This document shows, in pieces, positions 1 through 9,680 of a stretch of 64,000 nucleotides of DNA. The notes under the pieces are model-generated. The model was given only the letters and a program-made list of their open reading frames with translations. It searched no databases and was not told the origin of the DNA. The translations under genes were made by a program, and so were the position numbers. Origin of the DNA: Clostridioides difficile (GTDB lineage: Bacteria; Bacillota; Clostridia; Peptostreptococcales; Peptostreptococcaceae); the NCBI GenBank assembly GCA_012955965.1, contig JABBZI010000004.1, positions 62,001 to 126,000 of the forward strand, in the 5' to 3' direction. Within the stretch, counting starts at the first letter, position 1. Every line of letters starts with the position of its first letter.

Positions 1-255
1 TTGTGTATTTTCCTAATAATATATTAACAAATTAACTTAATGTAGATTATTCTTTCCCATTTGCTATAATAATATAATATAAAGCTCTAATAAAGTTATT
101 TTAATAACATTTAAGTAGTTTTTTACTATGTAGTATTTCTACATTTTTATAACTTTTTTTACGTTTTTTAGTTTTATAATTAAAAATTCAAATTTTATAT
201 ATATTTTAATAAATTACGATATATATAAAATAACTAAAGATAGAAGGAGTATTTT

Positions 256-1536
256 ATGAATGTACTTGGATTAATAGTTGAATACAACCCATTTCATAAT
301 GGACATATATACCATTTGTCTAAATCTATAGAAAAAACAAATGCAACACATACTGTAGCAATAATGAGTGGAAATTTTCTACAAAGAGGCGAACCAGCTT
401 TATTTGATAAATATACTAGAGCAAAGATTGCTGTCGAAAATGGTGTAGACTTAGTTATAGAATTACCAACTTTATTTGCTTGCCAAAGCGCTGAAATTTT
501 TTCTCAGGGTGCTATAACAATTTTAAATTCTCTAAACTGTATAAATTCCATATGTTTTGGTAGTGAAGAAGGAAATACAGAAATTCTTTACAATATTGCA
601 GAAATTTTAGCAAGTGAACCAAATGAATTCAAATTATTTTTAAAAAGATATTTAGATGATGGCACATTATTTCCAACAGCTAGAGCTAATGCACTTTTTG
701 ATTATATACATCAATACAAAGAAAATGGCTTCATGCAGAACTATTCAAAGGAACAATTATCAAAAACACTAAATTCATCAAACAATATACTTGGCATAGA
801 ATATATAAAAAATCTTATCCATCTAAACAGTAATATAAAACCATTTACTATCCCTAGAGTTCATTCAGAATACAATTCTGAAGAAATTAATAGTAATATT
901 TGTTCTGCCACTGCTATAAGAACTTCACTTAAAGAAAATAATAGCCTTTTTTATTTAAAAGATGTTATCCCAGAAAAAACTTATAATGTCTTAAAAGAAA
1001 AAATAGATAATGGTTTTTTACCTATGTTTGATGATTTTTTCTTTGATACTTTAGAGACAGTTATACTTAGAGATGTAGACAGTTTAAAAGATTTCTTTGA
1101 AGTAAATGAAGGTATAGAAAATAAAATCTACAAAGATATTTTTACATCTAAATCTTTGTATGAACTACAACTATCAATTAAATCTAAGCGATATACTTTA
1201 ACTAAAATCAAACGCACTTTAAATAATATATTGTTAGGTATTAAAAAAAGTGATGTGCAACTTGTAAAAAACATAGATGCCATTCCTTATGTAAGAATAC
1301 TTGCTTTTAATGATAAAGGCAGAGAAATTTTAAAAGAAATAAAAAATAAGTCTGAAGTAGAAATAATAAATAAATTTTCAAATATATCATTTTCATTAGA
1401 TGATGTGATTTTTAGAACACTCATAAGTTATGATATAAAATCTACAAATATATACAACTCAGTGTATTATAAAAATAATAAAAGCTTAATAAAAGGTCCT
1501 ATGGATTTTTATACTCATCCAATCTATGTAAAATAA
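256..1536 (+). CDS. tmcAL: tRNA(Met) cytidine acetate ligase (TmcAL/YlbM family)
   Basis: The 426-residue product opens with a nucleotidyltransferase signature, [17 protein letters not shown], and continues with an [12 protein letters not shown] segment and IELP, all typical of the YlbM/TmcAL family. In Bacillus subtilis this enzyme activates acetate with ATP and acetylates the wobble cytidine of elongator tRNA-Met. Length is close to the usual 400-430. AGAAGGAG ends six bases before the ATG. It runs alone on the plus strand and converges on the lactate cluster. As in Bacillus it lies near ylbJ, here about 6 kb away. The 255 bp upstream are extremely A+T rich and I see no promoter in them that I would defend. 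Confidence 0.88.
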   Translation: MNVLGLIVEYNPFHNGHIYHLSKSIEKTNATHTVAIMSGNFLQRGEPALFDKYTRAKIAVENGVDLVIELPTLFACQSAEIFSQGAITILNSLNCINSICFGSEEGNTEILYNIAEILASEPNEFKLFLKRYLDDGTLFPTARANALFDYIHQYKENGFMQNYSKEQLSKTLNSSNNILGIEYIKNLIHLNSNIKPFTIPRVHSEYNSEEINSNICSATAIRTSLKENNSLFYLKDVIPEKTYNVLKEKIDNGFLPMFDDFFFDTLETVILRDVDSLKDFFEVNEGIENKIYKDIFTSKSLYELQLSIKSKRYTLTKIKRTLNNILLGIKKSDVQLVKNIDAIPYVRILAFNDKGREILKEIKNKSEVEIINKFSNISFSLDDVIFRTLISYDIKSTNIYNSVYYKNNKSLIKGPMDFYTHPIYVK

Positions 1537-1625
1537 ATTTTTAAGATAAAAATATTTATAAAAGACTATTTTATTAATACTTTGTACAAAACATAATAAT
1601 CTTACTTTAATATATATACACATGC

Positions 1626-1696
1626 TTTTAGGATGGCAACATCAACTTAAATATTATCTTACTTTCTAAATTTAAGTAAATATTGCCATCCTAAAA
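1626..1696. repeat. Large two-part hairpin between convergent genes
   Basis: A perfect 14-bp inverted repeat (TTTTAGGATGGCAA at 1626-1639 with its complement at 1683-1696) encloses a second 8-bp stem (1645-1652 with 1670-1677). It lies between the ends of tmcAL and the lactate dehydrogenase gene, so a bidirectional terminator is the simplest reading. Neither side has a strong T-run, and the nested stem is larger than a usual terminator. Confidence 0.6.
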
Positions 1697-1796
1697 CTTT
1701 TACAATTTAACTTCTTATTTAAAAGCAACTTTTAAAATATTACATTTAAATTTCATTTTATATTTTCTCCTCACAAACATTGTTAAATTAATATTT

Positions 1797-3188
1797 CTAA
1801 TATATTTTTCCTGGATTTAAAATATTTTTAGGGTCAAAAGCTAACTTTATATTTTTAATTAACATCATATAAGAATCTGAATTTGATTCATGTAAGTACT
1901 CTTTTTTAGCATATCCTATACCATGCTCCCCAGAAACTTGACCATTAAGTTCTCTGGACTTTCTGTACATACTGTCAAAAGTTTCTTTTAATTTTGTCTT
2001 CCATGTATTATCATCCATACCATCTTTTAAAATATATATGTGTAGATTTCCATCTCCTGCATGACCAAAACTTTTTATTCTTATTTTTAATTCATCTTGG
2101 AGCTCATGAGTATATCTTATAAACTCTGCTATCTTATCTCTTGGAACAACAACATCACATTCATCCATTTGTGTTGTGGATGCCTTTATAGCCTCTAAAA
2201 AGGCCCCTCTAGCTGACCATATAGAATCATTTCTTTCCTGTGTATCTGAGATAAACACATCTAATGCACCATTTTCCAGACATAAATTAGCTACCTTTTC
2301 ATATTCTTTTTCTATATCTTCAGTGCTATTTCCATCAAACGTAAGTAGGAGATAGGCATCTGATGTATTGTCTGGAAACTTCTTACCTAAAAATTCTTCT
2401 GCTGCTAGTATTACATCTCTTTCCATAAATTCTATTGCTGTTGGTATTGATTTTGATTTTATTATTTTAGGAACAGTTTCGATTGCCATTGACAGATTTG
2501 GAAATGGTATAAGTAAACTTATACTTTTCTTTGGCAGTGGAAGCAACTTTAATATAGCTTTAGTGACTATTCCTAAAGTTCCTTCTGAACCTACTAATAA
2601 GTCCTTTATACTATACCCAGAACTATTTTTAACCACTTTTCCACCTACATTTATAATATCTCCATTTGGCAATACAACTTCAAGACCTCTTACATAATCT
2701 CTTGTAACACCATATTTTACTGCTCTCATACCACCTGCATTAGTATTTATATTACCAGCAATTGTAGCACTTTTTTCACCTGGGTCAGGTGGATAAAATA
2801 AATCTCTTTCTTGAACATATTGACCTATTGTCATCAATAATACTCCTGGTTCCACTGTTAATGTTAAGTTTTCATAATCAACTTCAAGTATCTTATTCAT
2901 TTTACACAGATTAATCATTATTCCACCATTTATGGCAACAGCAGCACCTACAAGACCAGTTCCTTGACCTCTTGGTGTAACTGGTATATTATTTTTATAT
3001 GCGTATTTCATTATTTTAGATACTTGTTCAGTTTCAACTATATTTACTAAAACTTCAGGATATTTTTCAATTCCTCCAAGTTCATCATGTGAAAAATCTT
3101 CATTTATATCACTTCCAAATATTACGTTTTCTTCTCCACAAGTATCTATTAAAAAATCTATATCTTTTTTATCGATTAATTTGTACAT
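1797..3188 (-). CDS. FAD-linked lactate dehydrogenase subunit (GlcD/LctD family)
   Basis: FAD-binding type 4 oxidase: PCMH-type FAD domain with [13 protein letters not shown] and [18 protein letters not shown], and a C-terminal FAD-linked oxidase domain ending [10 protein letters not shown] and [12 protein letters not shown] place the start at the ATG at 3188 (463 aa), preceded by GGGGGAT, rather than 48 bases upstream, where there is no ribosome binding site. It is the last gene of the cluster larA-etfB-etfA-this gene, the same set as the Acetobacterium woodii lct operon, in which LctD oxidises lactate and passes electrons to the Etf subunits. The substrate is inferred from the neighbouring lactate racemase. 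Other 2-hydroxyacids are possible. Confidence 0.82.
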   Translation of the reverse strand: MYKLIDKKDIDFLIDTCGEENVIFGSDINEDFSHDELGGIEKYPEVLVNIVETEQVSKIMKYAYKNNIPVTPRGQGTGLVGAAVAINGGIMINLCKMNKILEVDYENLTLTVEPGVLLMTIGQYVQERDLFYPPDPGEKSATIAGNINTNAGGMRAVKYGVTRDYVRGLEVVLPNGDIINVGGKVVKNSSGYSIKDLLVGSEGTLGIVTKAILKLLPLPKKSISLLIPFPNLSMAIETVPKIIKSKSIPTAIEFMERDVILAAEEFLGKKFPDNTSDAYLLLTFDGNSTEDIEKEYEKVANLCLENGALDVFISDTQERNDSIWSARGAFLEAIKASTTQMDECDVVVPRDKIAEFIRYTHELQDELKIRIKSFGHAGDGNLHIYILKDGMDDNTWKTKLKETFDSMYRKSRELNGQVSGEHGIGYAKKEYLHESNSDSYMMLIKNIKLAFDPKNILNPGKIY

Positions 3189-3198
3189 TTCTATCCCC

Positions 3199-4419
3199 CT
3201 ATTTGGCTGCTGATGCCATATATATTTGATTATCATCTTTTTTATCTTCTATCTTTTCAATCAATTTAGGAATAATATCATAAATATCACCTATTAAAGC
3301 TAGGTGAGCTACATCAAGTATAGGAGCCTTATCATCTTTATTTATAGCTACTATATAATCAGCACCTTGCATCCCTGCAACAAATTGAACAGCTCCAGAT
3401 ACACCACAAGTTATTATAAGTTTAGGTTTTACAGTTCTACCACTAAGACCTATTTGTTTTTTAGCATCTATCCATCCTGCTTCTATCACAGGTCTTGTTC
3501 CTGCTACTTGAGCATTTAATTTATTAGCTAACTTGTATATCATCTCCATATCCTCTTGCTTCTTTATTGCTCTACTTGCAACAACTATTACTTCAGCTTC
3601 TTCTAAACCAACTTCTTTATTTTTTTCTTTTACACTCAATACTTTAATTTTAGAAGTTAACTCTTTTTTTTCTATTTGACATAAAGTAATCTTTCCTGTA
3701 GCATTCTCTACTTTTTCTGGCACTGAAAATATTTTGTATCTTACTGTAGCAAATTGTGGTCTATTATTAGGTGTATTTATATGAGCCATTATATTTCCAC
3801 CAAATGCTGGTCTTATTTGGTCTAAATCAGTATTTGATTGAATATCAAGTATTGTACAATCTGCTGTAAGACCAGTTCTAAATCTAGCAGCAAGTCTTGG
3901 AGCTAATGATCTACCTAGTGTAGTTCCACCTACTAGCATTATTGTTGGCTTTATATTATTGATAAAATTTTCTATAGCTTTTGCATATGGTTCTATCCTA
4001 AACTCTTTAAATTCATCCTCATCATATACGAATACTTCGTCCACACCATAAGAAATTAAATTATTACACTTATCTTTTATATCTTTTCCTACAAACACAC
4101 AATATACAGGTTGTTTTATTTTTGATGCCATCTCACGAGCTTTTCCTATAAGCTCATATGTCACAGGATGTATATTTCCATTGTGATGTTCCACATATAC
4201 TGCAATCCCCCTCCATTCATCCTTATTTATTTGTACTTTACCACTCTCTATAAATTCAAATGCACCTTTTGGCCCACTTTTGACACATAACTTACACATC
4301 TTACAGCCAGCACTTATTTCTACTAGACCTGATTTTTCTTCTATAGCCCCAAAAGGACAGATTTCTAATACTCCTTTTAAATCAGTTATTTTATCTTGAT
4401 TTACAACTATCTTTGACAT
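3199..4419 (-). CDS. etfA: Electron transfer flavoprotein alpha subunit with N-terminal iron-sulfur domain
   Basis: The 406 residues comprise a ferredoxin-like start (about 1-75) followed by a complete Etf[13 protein letters not shown]-like domain and C-terminal FAD site with [23 protein letters not shown] and CGVSGAVQF. Cys21, Cys39, Cys42 and Cys45 could hold one [4Fe-4S] cluster. The usual fourth Cys of the second motif is replaced (KSGPKG), so a second cluster is unlikely. Such ferredoxin-fused EtfA proteins are found in confurcating lactate dehydrogenase complexes. AAGGAGG sets the ATG. The gap to etfB is 13 bp and to the dehydrogenase 10 bp, so the genes are cotranscribed. Confidence 0.88.
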   Translation of the reverse strand: MSKIVVNQDKITDLKGVLEICPFGAIEEKSGLVEISAGCKMCKLCVKSGPKGAFEFIESGKVQINKDEWRGIAVYVEHHNGNIHPVTYELIGKAREMASKIKQPVYCVFVGKDIKDKCNNLISYGVDEVFVYDEDEFKEFRIEPYAKAIENFINNIKPTIMLVGGTTLGRSLAPRLAARFRTGLTADCTILDIQSNTDLDQIRPAFGGNIMAHINTPNNRPQFATVRYKIFSVPEKVENATGKITLCQIEKKELTSKIKVLSVKEKNKEVGLEEAEVIVVASRAIKKQEDMEMIYKLANKLNAQVAGTRPVIEAGWIDAKKQIGLSGRTVKPKLIITCGVSGAVQFVAGMQGADYIVAINKDDKAPILDVAHLALIGDIYDIIPKLIEKIEDKKDDNQIYMASAAK

Positions 4420-4432
4420 TTATTAATCCTCC

Positions 4433-5221
4433 TTAAACTAATTTTAATTCCTCTAATTTATTTATAAGTGCAGAACTTAAATCATCTGCATTTCCTCTTA
4501 CAATATTTTTATCTGTGTTTGGATTTGGAGGAAATATTTTTACAACTTGAGTAGGAGAACCATTAAGTCCATAGTTATTTTCGTCTTTGTCTTCAAAGTC
4601 ATCTAAGTTATATATAGGTATTTTTCTTTCTTTAGTATCTAATTTTAATTTAAAGGAAGGTAACCTCGGTTGAAAAATATCTTTTTCTACAGTTATCAAA
4701 CATGGATATTCAATTTCACACACTTGCAAATCATTTGGCATATCTATTTCAACAACTATACTTTTATCTTTAACATCAATTAATTTTGTGACATTAGTAA
4801 CATGAGGTATATCTAAAAACTCAGCTATTTCAGGTCCAACCTGTGCTGTATCGCCATCAGTGGTTTGTTTTCCACATATTATTAAGTCTACCTTTCCCAT
4901 TTTCTTAATGCCTTGTGATATAGTATAAGACGTAGCCAATACATCTGCTCCTCCAAATCTTCTGTCACTTATTAATGCTCCTTCATCAGCTCCCATCATA
5001 AAGCTCTCTTCTATTACTTTTTTTGCTTGAGGAGGGCCCATACTAAGTACTTTTAGATTAGCTCTTTTTTCTTTTTTTATTCTAAGTGCTGTTTCTAAAG
5101 CATATAGGTCATAAGGATTCATTTTTGAATCTACTCCATCTCTCTTTAGTACTCCTGTGGCTTCATCAACTTCTACTGAAGTTGTTCCAGGTACTTGTTT
5201 TATACATGTCAAAATTTCCAT
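4433..5221 (-). CDS. etfB: Electron transfer flavoprotein beta subunit
   Basis: This EtfB of 262 residues has ILTCIKQVPGT at the start, PYDLYALETALRIKK, LSMGPPQAKKVIEESFMMGADE and CGKQTTDGDTAQVGPEIAEFL, all EtfB hallmarks. The ATG at 5221 has AAAAAGGGG with about seven bases of spacing. A GTG nine bases upstream lies too close to that site to be used. The partner is EtfA immediately downstream. In A. woodii LctBCD the EtfB flavin is where lactate-derived electrons and reduced ferredoxin combine to reduce NAD. That role is inferred here from gene content. Confidence 0.9.
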   Translation of the reverse strand: MEILTCIKQVPGTTSVEVDEATGVLKRDGVDSKMNPYDLYALETALRIKKEKRANLKVLSMGPPQAKKVIEESFMMGADEGALISDRRFGGADVLATSYTISQGIKKMGKVDLIICGKQTTDGDTAQVGPEIAEFLDIPHVTNVTKLIDVKDKSIVVEIDMPNDLQVCEIEYPCLITVEKDIFQPRLPSFKLKLDTKERKIPIYNLDDFEDKDENNYGLNGSPTQVVKIFPPNPNTDKNIVRGNADDLSSALINKLEELKLV

Positions 5222-5237
5222 AAAGTACACCCCTTTT

Positions 5238-6512
5238 TTATTTAACTATAACTGACACTCCATCAGGTATAACTACTATCTTACTATCTCTACCAACTAT
5301 ACTAGTCGCCATATCTAAAGCTTCTTCAAATTTAAATGTATGCTTCATATGCATTTTTTTTATCATTTCAGGATTACATTTATCTGTTACCATTATCACA
5401 GTATATTTAGACAGTATCCTTGCTAATATTTGAAATTCCCATTGGTCTGGAATTGTATCGCATCTACCAACACTCCTGATTTTTTCTAGTAGTTGTTTTG
5501 GAGAATCTGCATTTGCTACATTTTCATAAAAAGATTGACCTCCATGACCATCATTACATGCTGCAATCATTATTATTACTCCACCGTCTCTACAAGTGGC
5601 CTCTGCTGCCGTCATCCCCTTAACTGCTTGATAAATATTTTGGTCTAACGGATATCCTCCATTTGTAGTTACAACAATATCAGATTTTATGGAATTTACT
5701 TTTGATAATTCTGTTACAAATTCACAACCTTTAGCATGTGCTTTTTCGACATCACCAGCAAAGGATGCAACTATCTTTTTATCTTTATCTATTACAACAT
5801 TCAATATGAATGCTAACTTCGCAACTTTAGCTGCATATACCATATCTTCATGAATAGGATTATGCTTTAATTTTCCAGTCCTTGAATTATCACTATCTAT
5901 AAAGTCACTACAATGGTTGTACATTATAGTCTTTGCAGATGCTATTCCTGGAAGTACACTTTTTCTTCCACCTGAAAAACCTGCAAAAAAATGTGGTTCT
6001 ATAAATCCTTCTGCTATTAAAAGTTCTGCCTCATATGCTAGTTTATTTATATATAAATCCCCACCTGAAGGTAATACTCCCACTTTACACATAGATTCGT
6101 CATCAGTAGATATATGCATAACTATATCCTCATTATCTACTATTTCTTCTCCCATTTTATAAACTAACTCTTCTCTTGTACTTGGCCTATGAAACCCAGT
6201 TGCCACTATAATTTTCACATCAATATCTGGATTGACCTTCCTAATTCGTCTTAATATAATTGGCATAGTTATTTTACTTGGTACAGGTCTTGTATGGTCA
6301 CTTGTAATTATGACCACATTCTTTTTCCCCTTAACTAGTTCTTCCAGTGGATAAGAACCTATTGGATTATTCATAGATTCTTCAACAATTTCTTCTTGAG
6401 TTTTGTGTTCTATACAATTATCCGATTTTGCTTCCAAAACACCAGTAAAACGTTTCTCAGGTATTTGTAAAATCATTCCTTGCTTTGAATACGGTACTTT
6501 TAACTTTACCAT
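5238..6512 (-). CDS. larA: Lactate racemase LarA family, nickel-pincer enzyme
   Basis: Starting from the ATG at 6512 (GGGAG, eight bases before) gives 424 residues, the length of Lactiplantibacillus LarA. A longer reading to 6587 has no ribosome binding site. Family motifs include ITSDHTRPVPSKI, ATGFHRPSTREE and PHFFAGFSGGRKSVLPGI; the Lys of GGRK corresponds to the residue that tethers the nickel-pincer nucleotide. It would interconvert L- and D-lactate so that one dehydrogenase can oxidise both. LarB, LarC and LarE, needed to build the cofactor, are not in this window. LarA-like proteins also racemise other 2-hydroxyacids, so the exact substrate is inferred from the lactate-type operon. Confidence 0.82.
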   Translation of the reverse strand: MVKLKVPYSKQGMILQIPEKRFTGVLEAKSDNCIEHKTQEEIVEESMNNPIGSYPLEELVKGKKNVVIITSDHTRPVPSKITMPIILRRIRKVNPDIDVKIIVATGFHRPSTREELVYKMGEEIVDNEDIVMHISTDDESMCKVGVLPSGGDLYINKLAYEAELLIAEGFIEPHFFAGFSGGRKSVLPGIASAKTIMYNHCSDFIDSDNSRTGKLKHNPIHEDMVYAAKVAKLAFILNVVIDKDKKIVASFAGDVEKAHAKGCEFVTELSKVNSIKSDIVVTTNGGYPLDQNIYQAVKGMTAAEATCRDGGVIIMIAACNDGHGGQSFYENVANADSPKQLLEKIRSVGRCDTIPDQWEFQILARILSKYTVIMVTDKCNPEMIKKMHMKHTFKFEEALDMATSIVGRDSKIVVIPDGVSVIVK

Positions 6513-6543
6513 TTTTAATCTCCCATTATATAAACTATAAAAT

Positions 6544-6561
6544 TGGTATGTGGTCATACCA
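6544..6561. promoter_or_regulatory. Putative FadR/LldR-type operator upstream of larA
   Basis: TGGTATG-TGGT-CATACCA is an inverted repeat that contains TGGTCATACCA (6551-6561), an exact match to the TGGTNNNACCA core bound by FadR-subfamily GntR regulators such as LldR. It lies 32 bases upstream of the larA ATG and 68 bases from the end of the gene for exactly such a regulator. TATAAT boxes on the minus strand occur on both sides of it. Confidence 0.6.
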
Positions 6562-6628
6562 GTTTCACACTTATATGATAATACCATTATATACCATTTG
6601 CAAGAATAATTTATTTTATAACAAACTT

Positions 6629-7342
6629 TTAATTTTCATTTTTTCTATAATTTTTACTTATAAACTTCATATGTTCTTTTGCTTTTTCACATGCAAGTTC
6701 TAAATTATTTTCTACAACTGCATTATATATGGCCTCATGTTGTTCAAGTAATATATGTTCATTTAAAGGTTCTGCTATTATTTTTTCCCTTGCATCTTCT
6801 ATAAATCCATCAAATAATTTTGAGGCTGTCATAAAAAGACTTTGAATTAAATAATTTTTACTTATTGTAGCTAATTTACTGTGAAATTTTTGGTCTAACA
6901 AAACTAACGCTTGATTATTGTCTTTTCTCTTAGTTTCTATTCTCATTTCATCTATTATATTTTTAAGTTCTATAGATTCATGAGAAGTTATTCTCTTTGA
7001 AGCGAGTTTTGCAATTTCAATCTCTAAAATTATTCTAAGCTCTAATATGTCTTCAAGTGTTCCATTATTAAGTTTAAAAATCATAGATAATGGTTCTATC
7101 AAAGTTTTTTCTATATTTGTACATATAAAGTTTCCTTCACCTTGTCTGCTCTCTATTACTCCCATTGTTTCTAATACTCTGATGGCTTCTCTGATAGATG
7201 TTCTACTTACATTCATTTGCTCAGACAATTCTCTTTCTGACAGTAATTTATCTCCTTTTTTTAAGTCCCCATTTAGTATTTTATATTGTATTTGTTCAAT
7301 TACTTGTTCATAAACTTTCTTACTAGCTATACTATTAAACAT
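6629..7342 (-). CDS. GntR-family transcriptional regulator, FadR subfamily, of lactate genes
   Basis: 237 residues: N-terminal winged helix (YKILNGDLKKGDKLLSERE, VSRTSIREAIRVLETMGVIE) and an all-helical FadR/FCD C-terminal domain with LELRIILEIEIAKLA and DQKFHSKLA. The ATG at 7342 has TTGGAGG five bases before it. A TTG at 7354 lies upstream of that site. The gene sits immediately upstream of larA-etfBA-dehydrogenase in the same orientation, with a matching operator in the gap, as LctA does in A. woodii. It is probably a repressor relieved by lactate; the effector is inferred. Confidence 0.85.
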   Translation of the reverse strand: MFNSIASKKVYEQVIEQIQYKILNGDLKKGDKLLSERELSEQMNVSRTSIREAIRVLETMGVIESRQGEGNFICTNIEKTLIEPLSMIFKLNNGTLEDILELRIILEIEIAKLASKRITSHESIELKNIIDEMRIETKRKDNNQALVLLDQKFHSKLATISKNYLIQSLFMTASKLFDGFIEDAREKIIAEPLNEHILLEQHEAIYNAVVENNLELACEKAKEHMKFISKNYRKNEN

Positions 7343-7466
7343 TTTTTCCTCCAATATGATAATCGTTCTTGTAATATATATCTATTATATATCTTAAGCC
7401 ATTACATTCATATATTTTTATTACTTTTAATATAATATCTTATAACTCAAATTTATAGGTGATATT

Positions 7467-8726
7467 ATGAAAAAAAATAAAATTATTGCTTTTTTTGCTC
7501 CAGCTATTATAGTTGGAGTTCTAGTTTTTGGTATTATACTATACCCAAATGAAGCTATAAAATCTGCAAGAGAAGGTTTCTCTATATGGTCTAACGTTCT
7601 AGTTCCATCACTACTGCCATTCATAATTGGTGCAAACCTGATTGTCGATTTAAAAATAGTGGATATTATAGGATTTATTATTAATCCCATAACTAGACTC
7701 GTGTTTAATGTCTCAGGTAAAAGTGCTTTAGCTTTTGCAATATCAGCAGTATCTGGTTATCCAGTAGGGGTAAGTTTGGCTTCTGAATTTAGAAATAATA
7801 GACAAATTTCTAAACATGAGGCACAAAGACTTGTTTCTTTTTGTTCTACATCAGGACCTTTATTCATAATAGGCTCTGTTGGTACTGGTATGTTTCAAAA
7901 TTCAAATTTAGGTTATTTAATGATTCTATGCCATTATCTAGGGACTATATTGGTTGGTCTCTTTTTTAGAAATTATGGTAATGAAAGTCTTCCAAAGACA
8001 AAACTAGATTTAAAAACAAACATAAAAAATATAATAAATCTTCGAAATTCAAGTGGAAATGGCTTTTTCGTTTTATTTGGAAATGCTGTATTTAATGGAG
8101 TAAATACTTTACTCACAGTTGGTGGATTTGTAATTGTTTTTTCAGTAGTGTTTAAAATACTATCACTTTTCAATGTAATATCATTAATAGCATCAGTTTT
8201 ATATTTACCACTTTCATTTTTAGGTGTAAACAAAGAACTCTGTCAAGCATTTGTAAGTGGTCTATTTGAAATTACTATAGGTTGTAATAAGGTGTCCAGT
8301 ATAACAAGTGCTCCAGAAATATTAAGAGCATCTTTGGCTAGTTTTTTAATAGGATTTAGTGGATTATCCATACTAGCTCAATGTTGTACATTTTTATCAA
8401 AAACGGACATAGATTTAAAATTATACATATTAAGTAAGTTTGCCCATGGAATCTTAGCTGCTCTCTTTATATTTATACTTTATCCTATTGCAAACTCTAC
8501 TGTATTGGTTTCTAGTTTTGCTGATACATATAATGTTATATATAATAACTTAATCTGGTTTTATTATCTTAGCTATTATGACACAATTCTTCAAATTGTA
8601 GTAATAATTTACCTAATTTCAGCTTTATTTATTGCTAAAAAACATATGAAAAGTTTATCTACAAATGGAAAATTAATCAGATATAAAAACACTTTCTCCA
8701 TTAAGAAATTTTTACGAAAAAAATAA
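7467..8726 (+). CDS. ylbJ: Sporulation integral membrane protein YlbJ
   Basis: A 419-residue polytopic membrane protein with nucleoside-recognition (GATE) character: WSNVLVPSLLPFIIGANL, SGYPVGVSLASEFRNNRQIS and FCSTSGPLFIIGSVGTGMF are characteristic of YlbJ. In Bacillus it is made in the mother cell under SigE and needed for the spore cortex. I count about eight hydrophobic segments. AGGTGAT precedes the ATG by three bases. It diverges from the GntR gene. A SigE promoter is expected but I cannot point to one with confidence. Confidence 0.88.
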   Translation: MKKNKIIAFFAPAIIVGVLVFGIILYPNEAIKSAREGFSIWSNVLVPSLLPFIIGANLIVDLKIVDIIGFIINPITRLVFNVSGKSALAFAISAVSGYPVGVSLASEFRNNRQISKHEAQRLVSFCSTSGPLFIIGSVGTGMFQNSNLGYLMILCHYLGTILVGLFFRNYGNESLPKTKLDLKTNIKNIINLRNSSGNGFFVLFGNAVFNGVNTLLTVGGFVIVFSVVFKILSLFNVISLIASVLYLPLSFLGVNKELCQAFVSGLFEITIGCNKVSSITSAPEILRASLASFLIGFSGLSILAQCCTFLSKTDIDLKLYILSKFAHGILAALFIFILYPIANSTVLVSSFADTYNVIYNNLIWFYYLSYYDTILQIVVIIYLISALFIAKKHMKSLSTNGKLIRYKNTFSIKKFLRKK

Positions 8727-8993
8727 AAATCACAAAAATTGACTAAATACTTCCATTTTTTTATTATATTTGTCATAATTTTAATAACCTTTTTAATTAG
8801 TTTAACAACACAGTTATTTCATCACAATTTTATAATTTTATTAGTAAATATTTTTCAAAAAATTCTCCTTAATCACATATATCACGCTTGCATAAGTTAA
8901 TTGGTATATTTTTCCATTATATAATATTTCATTTATATTATATAATAAATACCGACCTAAACTTACCAAATCAAATAAGAGGAGTGGTTGAAA

Positions 8994-9560
8994 ATGGCAA
9001 CAAGACCTATAGAGATAGACGAATATAAAAAGATAATGGAACTATTACATACTGGCTTTATTTATAGTGAAAATGGCGTTGAAAAAAGATTTAGAAAAAA
9101 TCCTAAAGTTGCATTGGCACTAATGTTAGAAGCTAATTTAGGTCTAAGAATATCAGATATTTTAAGATTAAAAATAGGAAATTTTAAGGGTAACATGTTA
9201 GAAATAAATGAAAAAAAGACAGGTAAATTACAGTATAGACCGGTTAATAAAAATATAATTGAATCTATAAATGAACATGCAAGAAAGTATAATCTTAAAT
9301 CAAACGACTACTTAGTAAATATAAAAACAAAAGCTATTCAAAAACAGTTGAGGATAATTTGTAGATACTTAAATTTGTATAATATAAGCACACATAGCTT
9401 TAGAAAGCTCTATGCTACTACTCAGTTTGAAAAGAGTAATAATAACTTAGAGTTAGTTAAAGAACTCTTAAATCACAGCTCTGTGGCCACTACACAGCGA
9501 TATATAAGGGTAACTCAACAAGCTATTAATGAAGCTAGTGAAAATTTCTTTATTGGCTAA
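8994..9560 (+). CDS. recV: Small tyrosine recombinase RecV, phase-variation invertase
   Basis: The 188-residue product is little more than the catalytic domain of a tyrosine recombinase. All six catalytic positions are visible: Arg in LGLRISDIL, Lys in KTGKLQYR, His and Arg in HSFRKLYA, His in LLNHSSV, and Tyr in TTQRYIRV. The usual N-terminal SAM-like core-binding domain is largely missing. GAGGAG nine bases upstream selects the ATG at 8994; a TTG at 8988 is too close. Length and its place between ylbJ and the hom/obgE block match C. difficile RecV (CD1167), reported to invert the cwpV, flagellar and other switches in trans. That identity rests on recalled gene order and fold, not alignment. 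Confidence 0.78.
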   Translation: MATRPIEIDEYKKIMELLHTGFIYSENGVEKRFRKNPKVALALMLEANLGLRISDILRLKIGNFKGNMLEINEKKTGKLQYRPVNKNIIESINEHARKYNLKSNDYLVNIKTKAIQKQLRIICRYLNLYNISTHSFRKLYATTQFEKSNNNLELVKELLNHSSVATTQRYIRVTQQAINEASENFFIG

Positions 9561-9610
9561 TTATAACGTATTTATTTTTCTATTATCTTATTAATTCACC
9601 AGATATTAAA

Positions 9611-9654
9611 AAGGTGAAGCAAAACAAAATAAATATTTTGTTTTACTTCACCTT
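9611..9654. terminator. Bidirectional terminator between recV and hom
   Basis: A 20-bp stem with one mismatch (AAGGTGAAG at 9611-9619 with 9646-9654; AAAACAAAAT at 9621-9630 with 9635-9644) lies between two converging genes. Confidence 0.85.
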
Positions 9655-9680
9655 CAATTTTATAACTATATATATACATA

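Noticed and set aside
5917-6162. Plus-strand 81-codon frame inside larA
   Set aside because: Shadow of a conserved gene, with no ribosome binding site.
8994-9560. Integrase marking a prophage or integrative element
   Set aside because: No tRNA target, att-like direct repeats, phage or conjugation genes flank it, and both neighbours are core genes.
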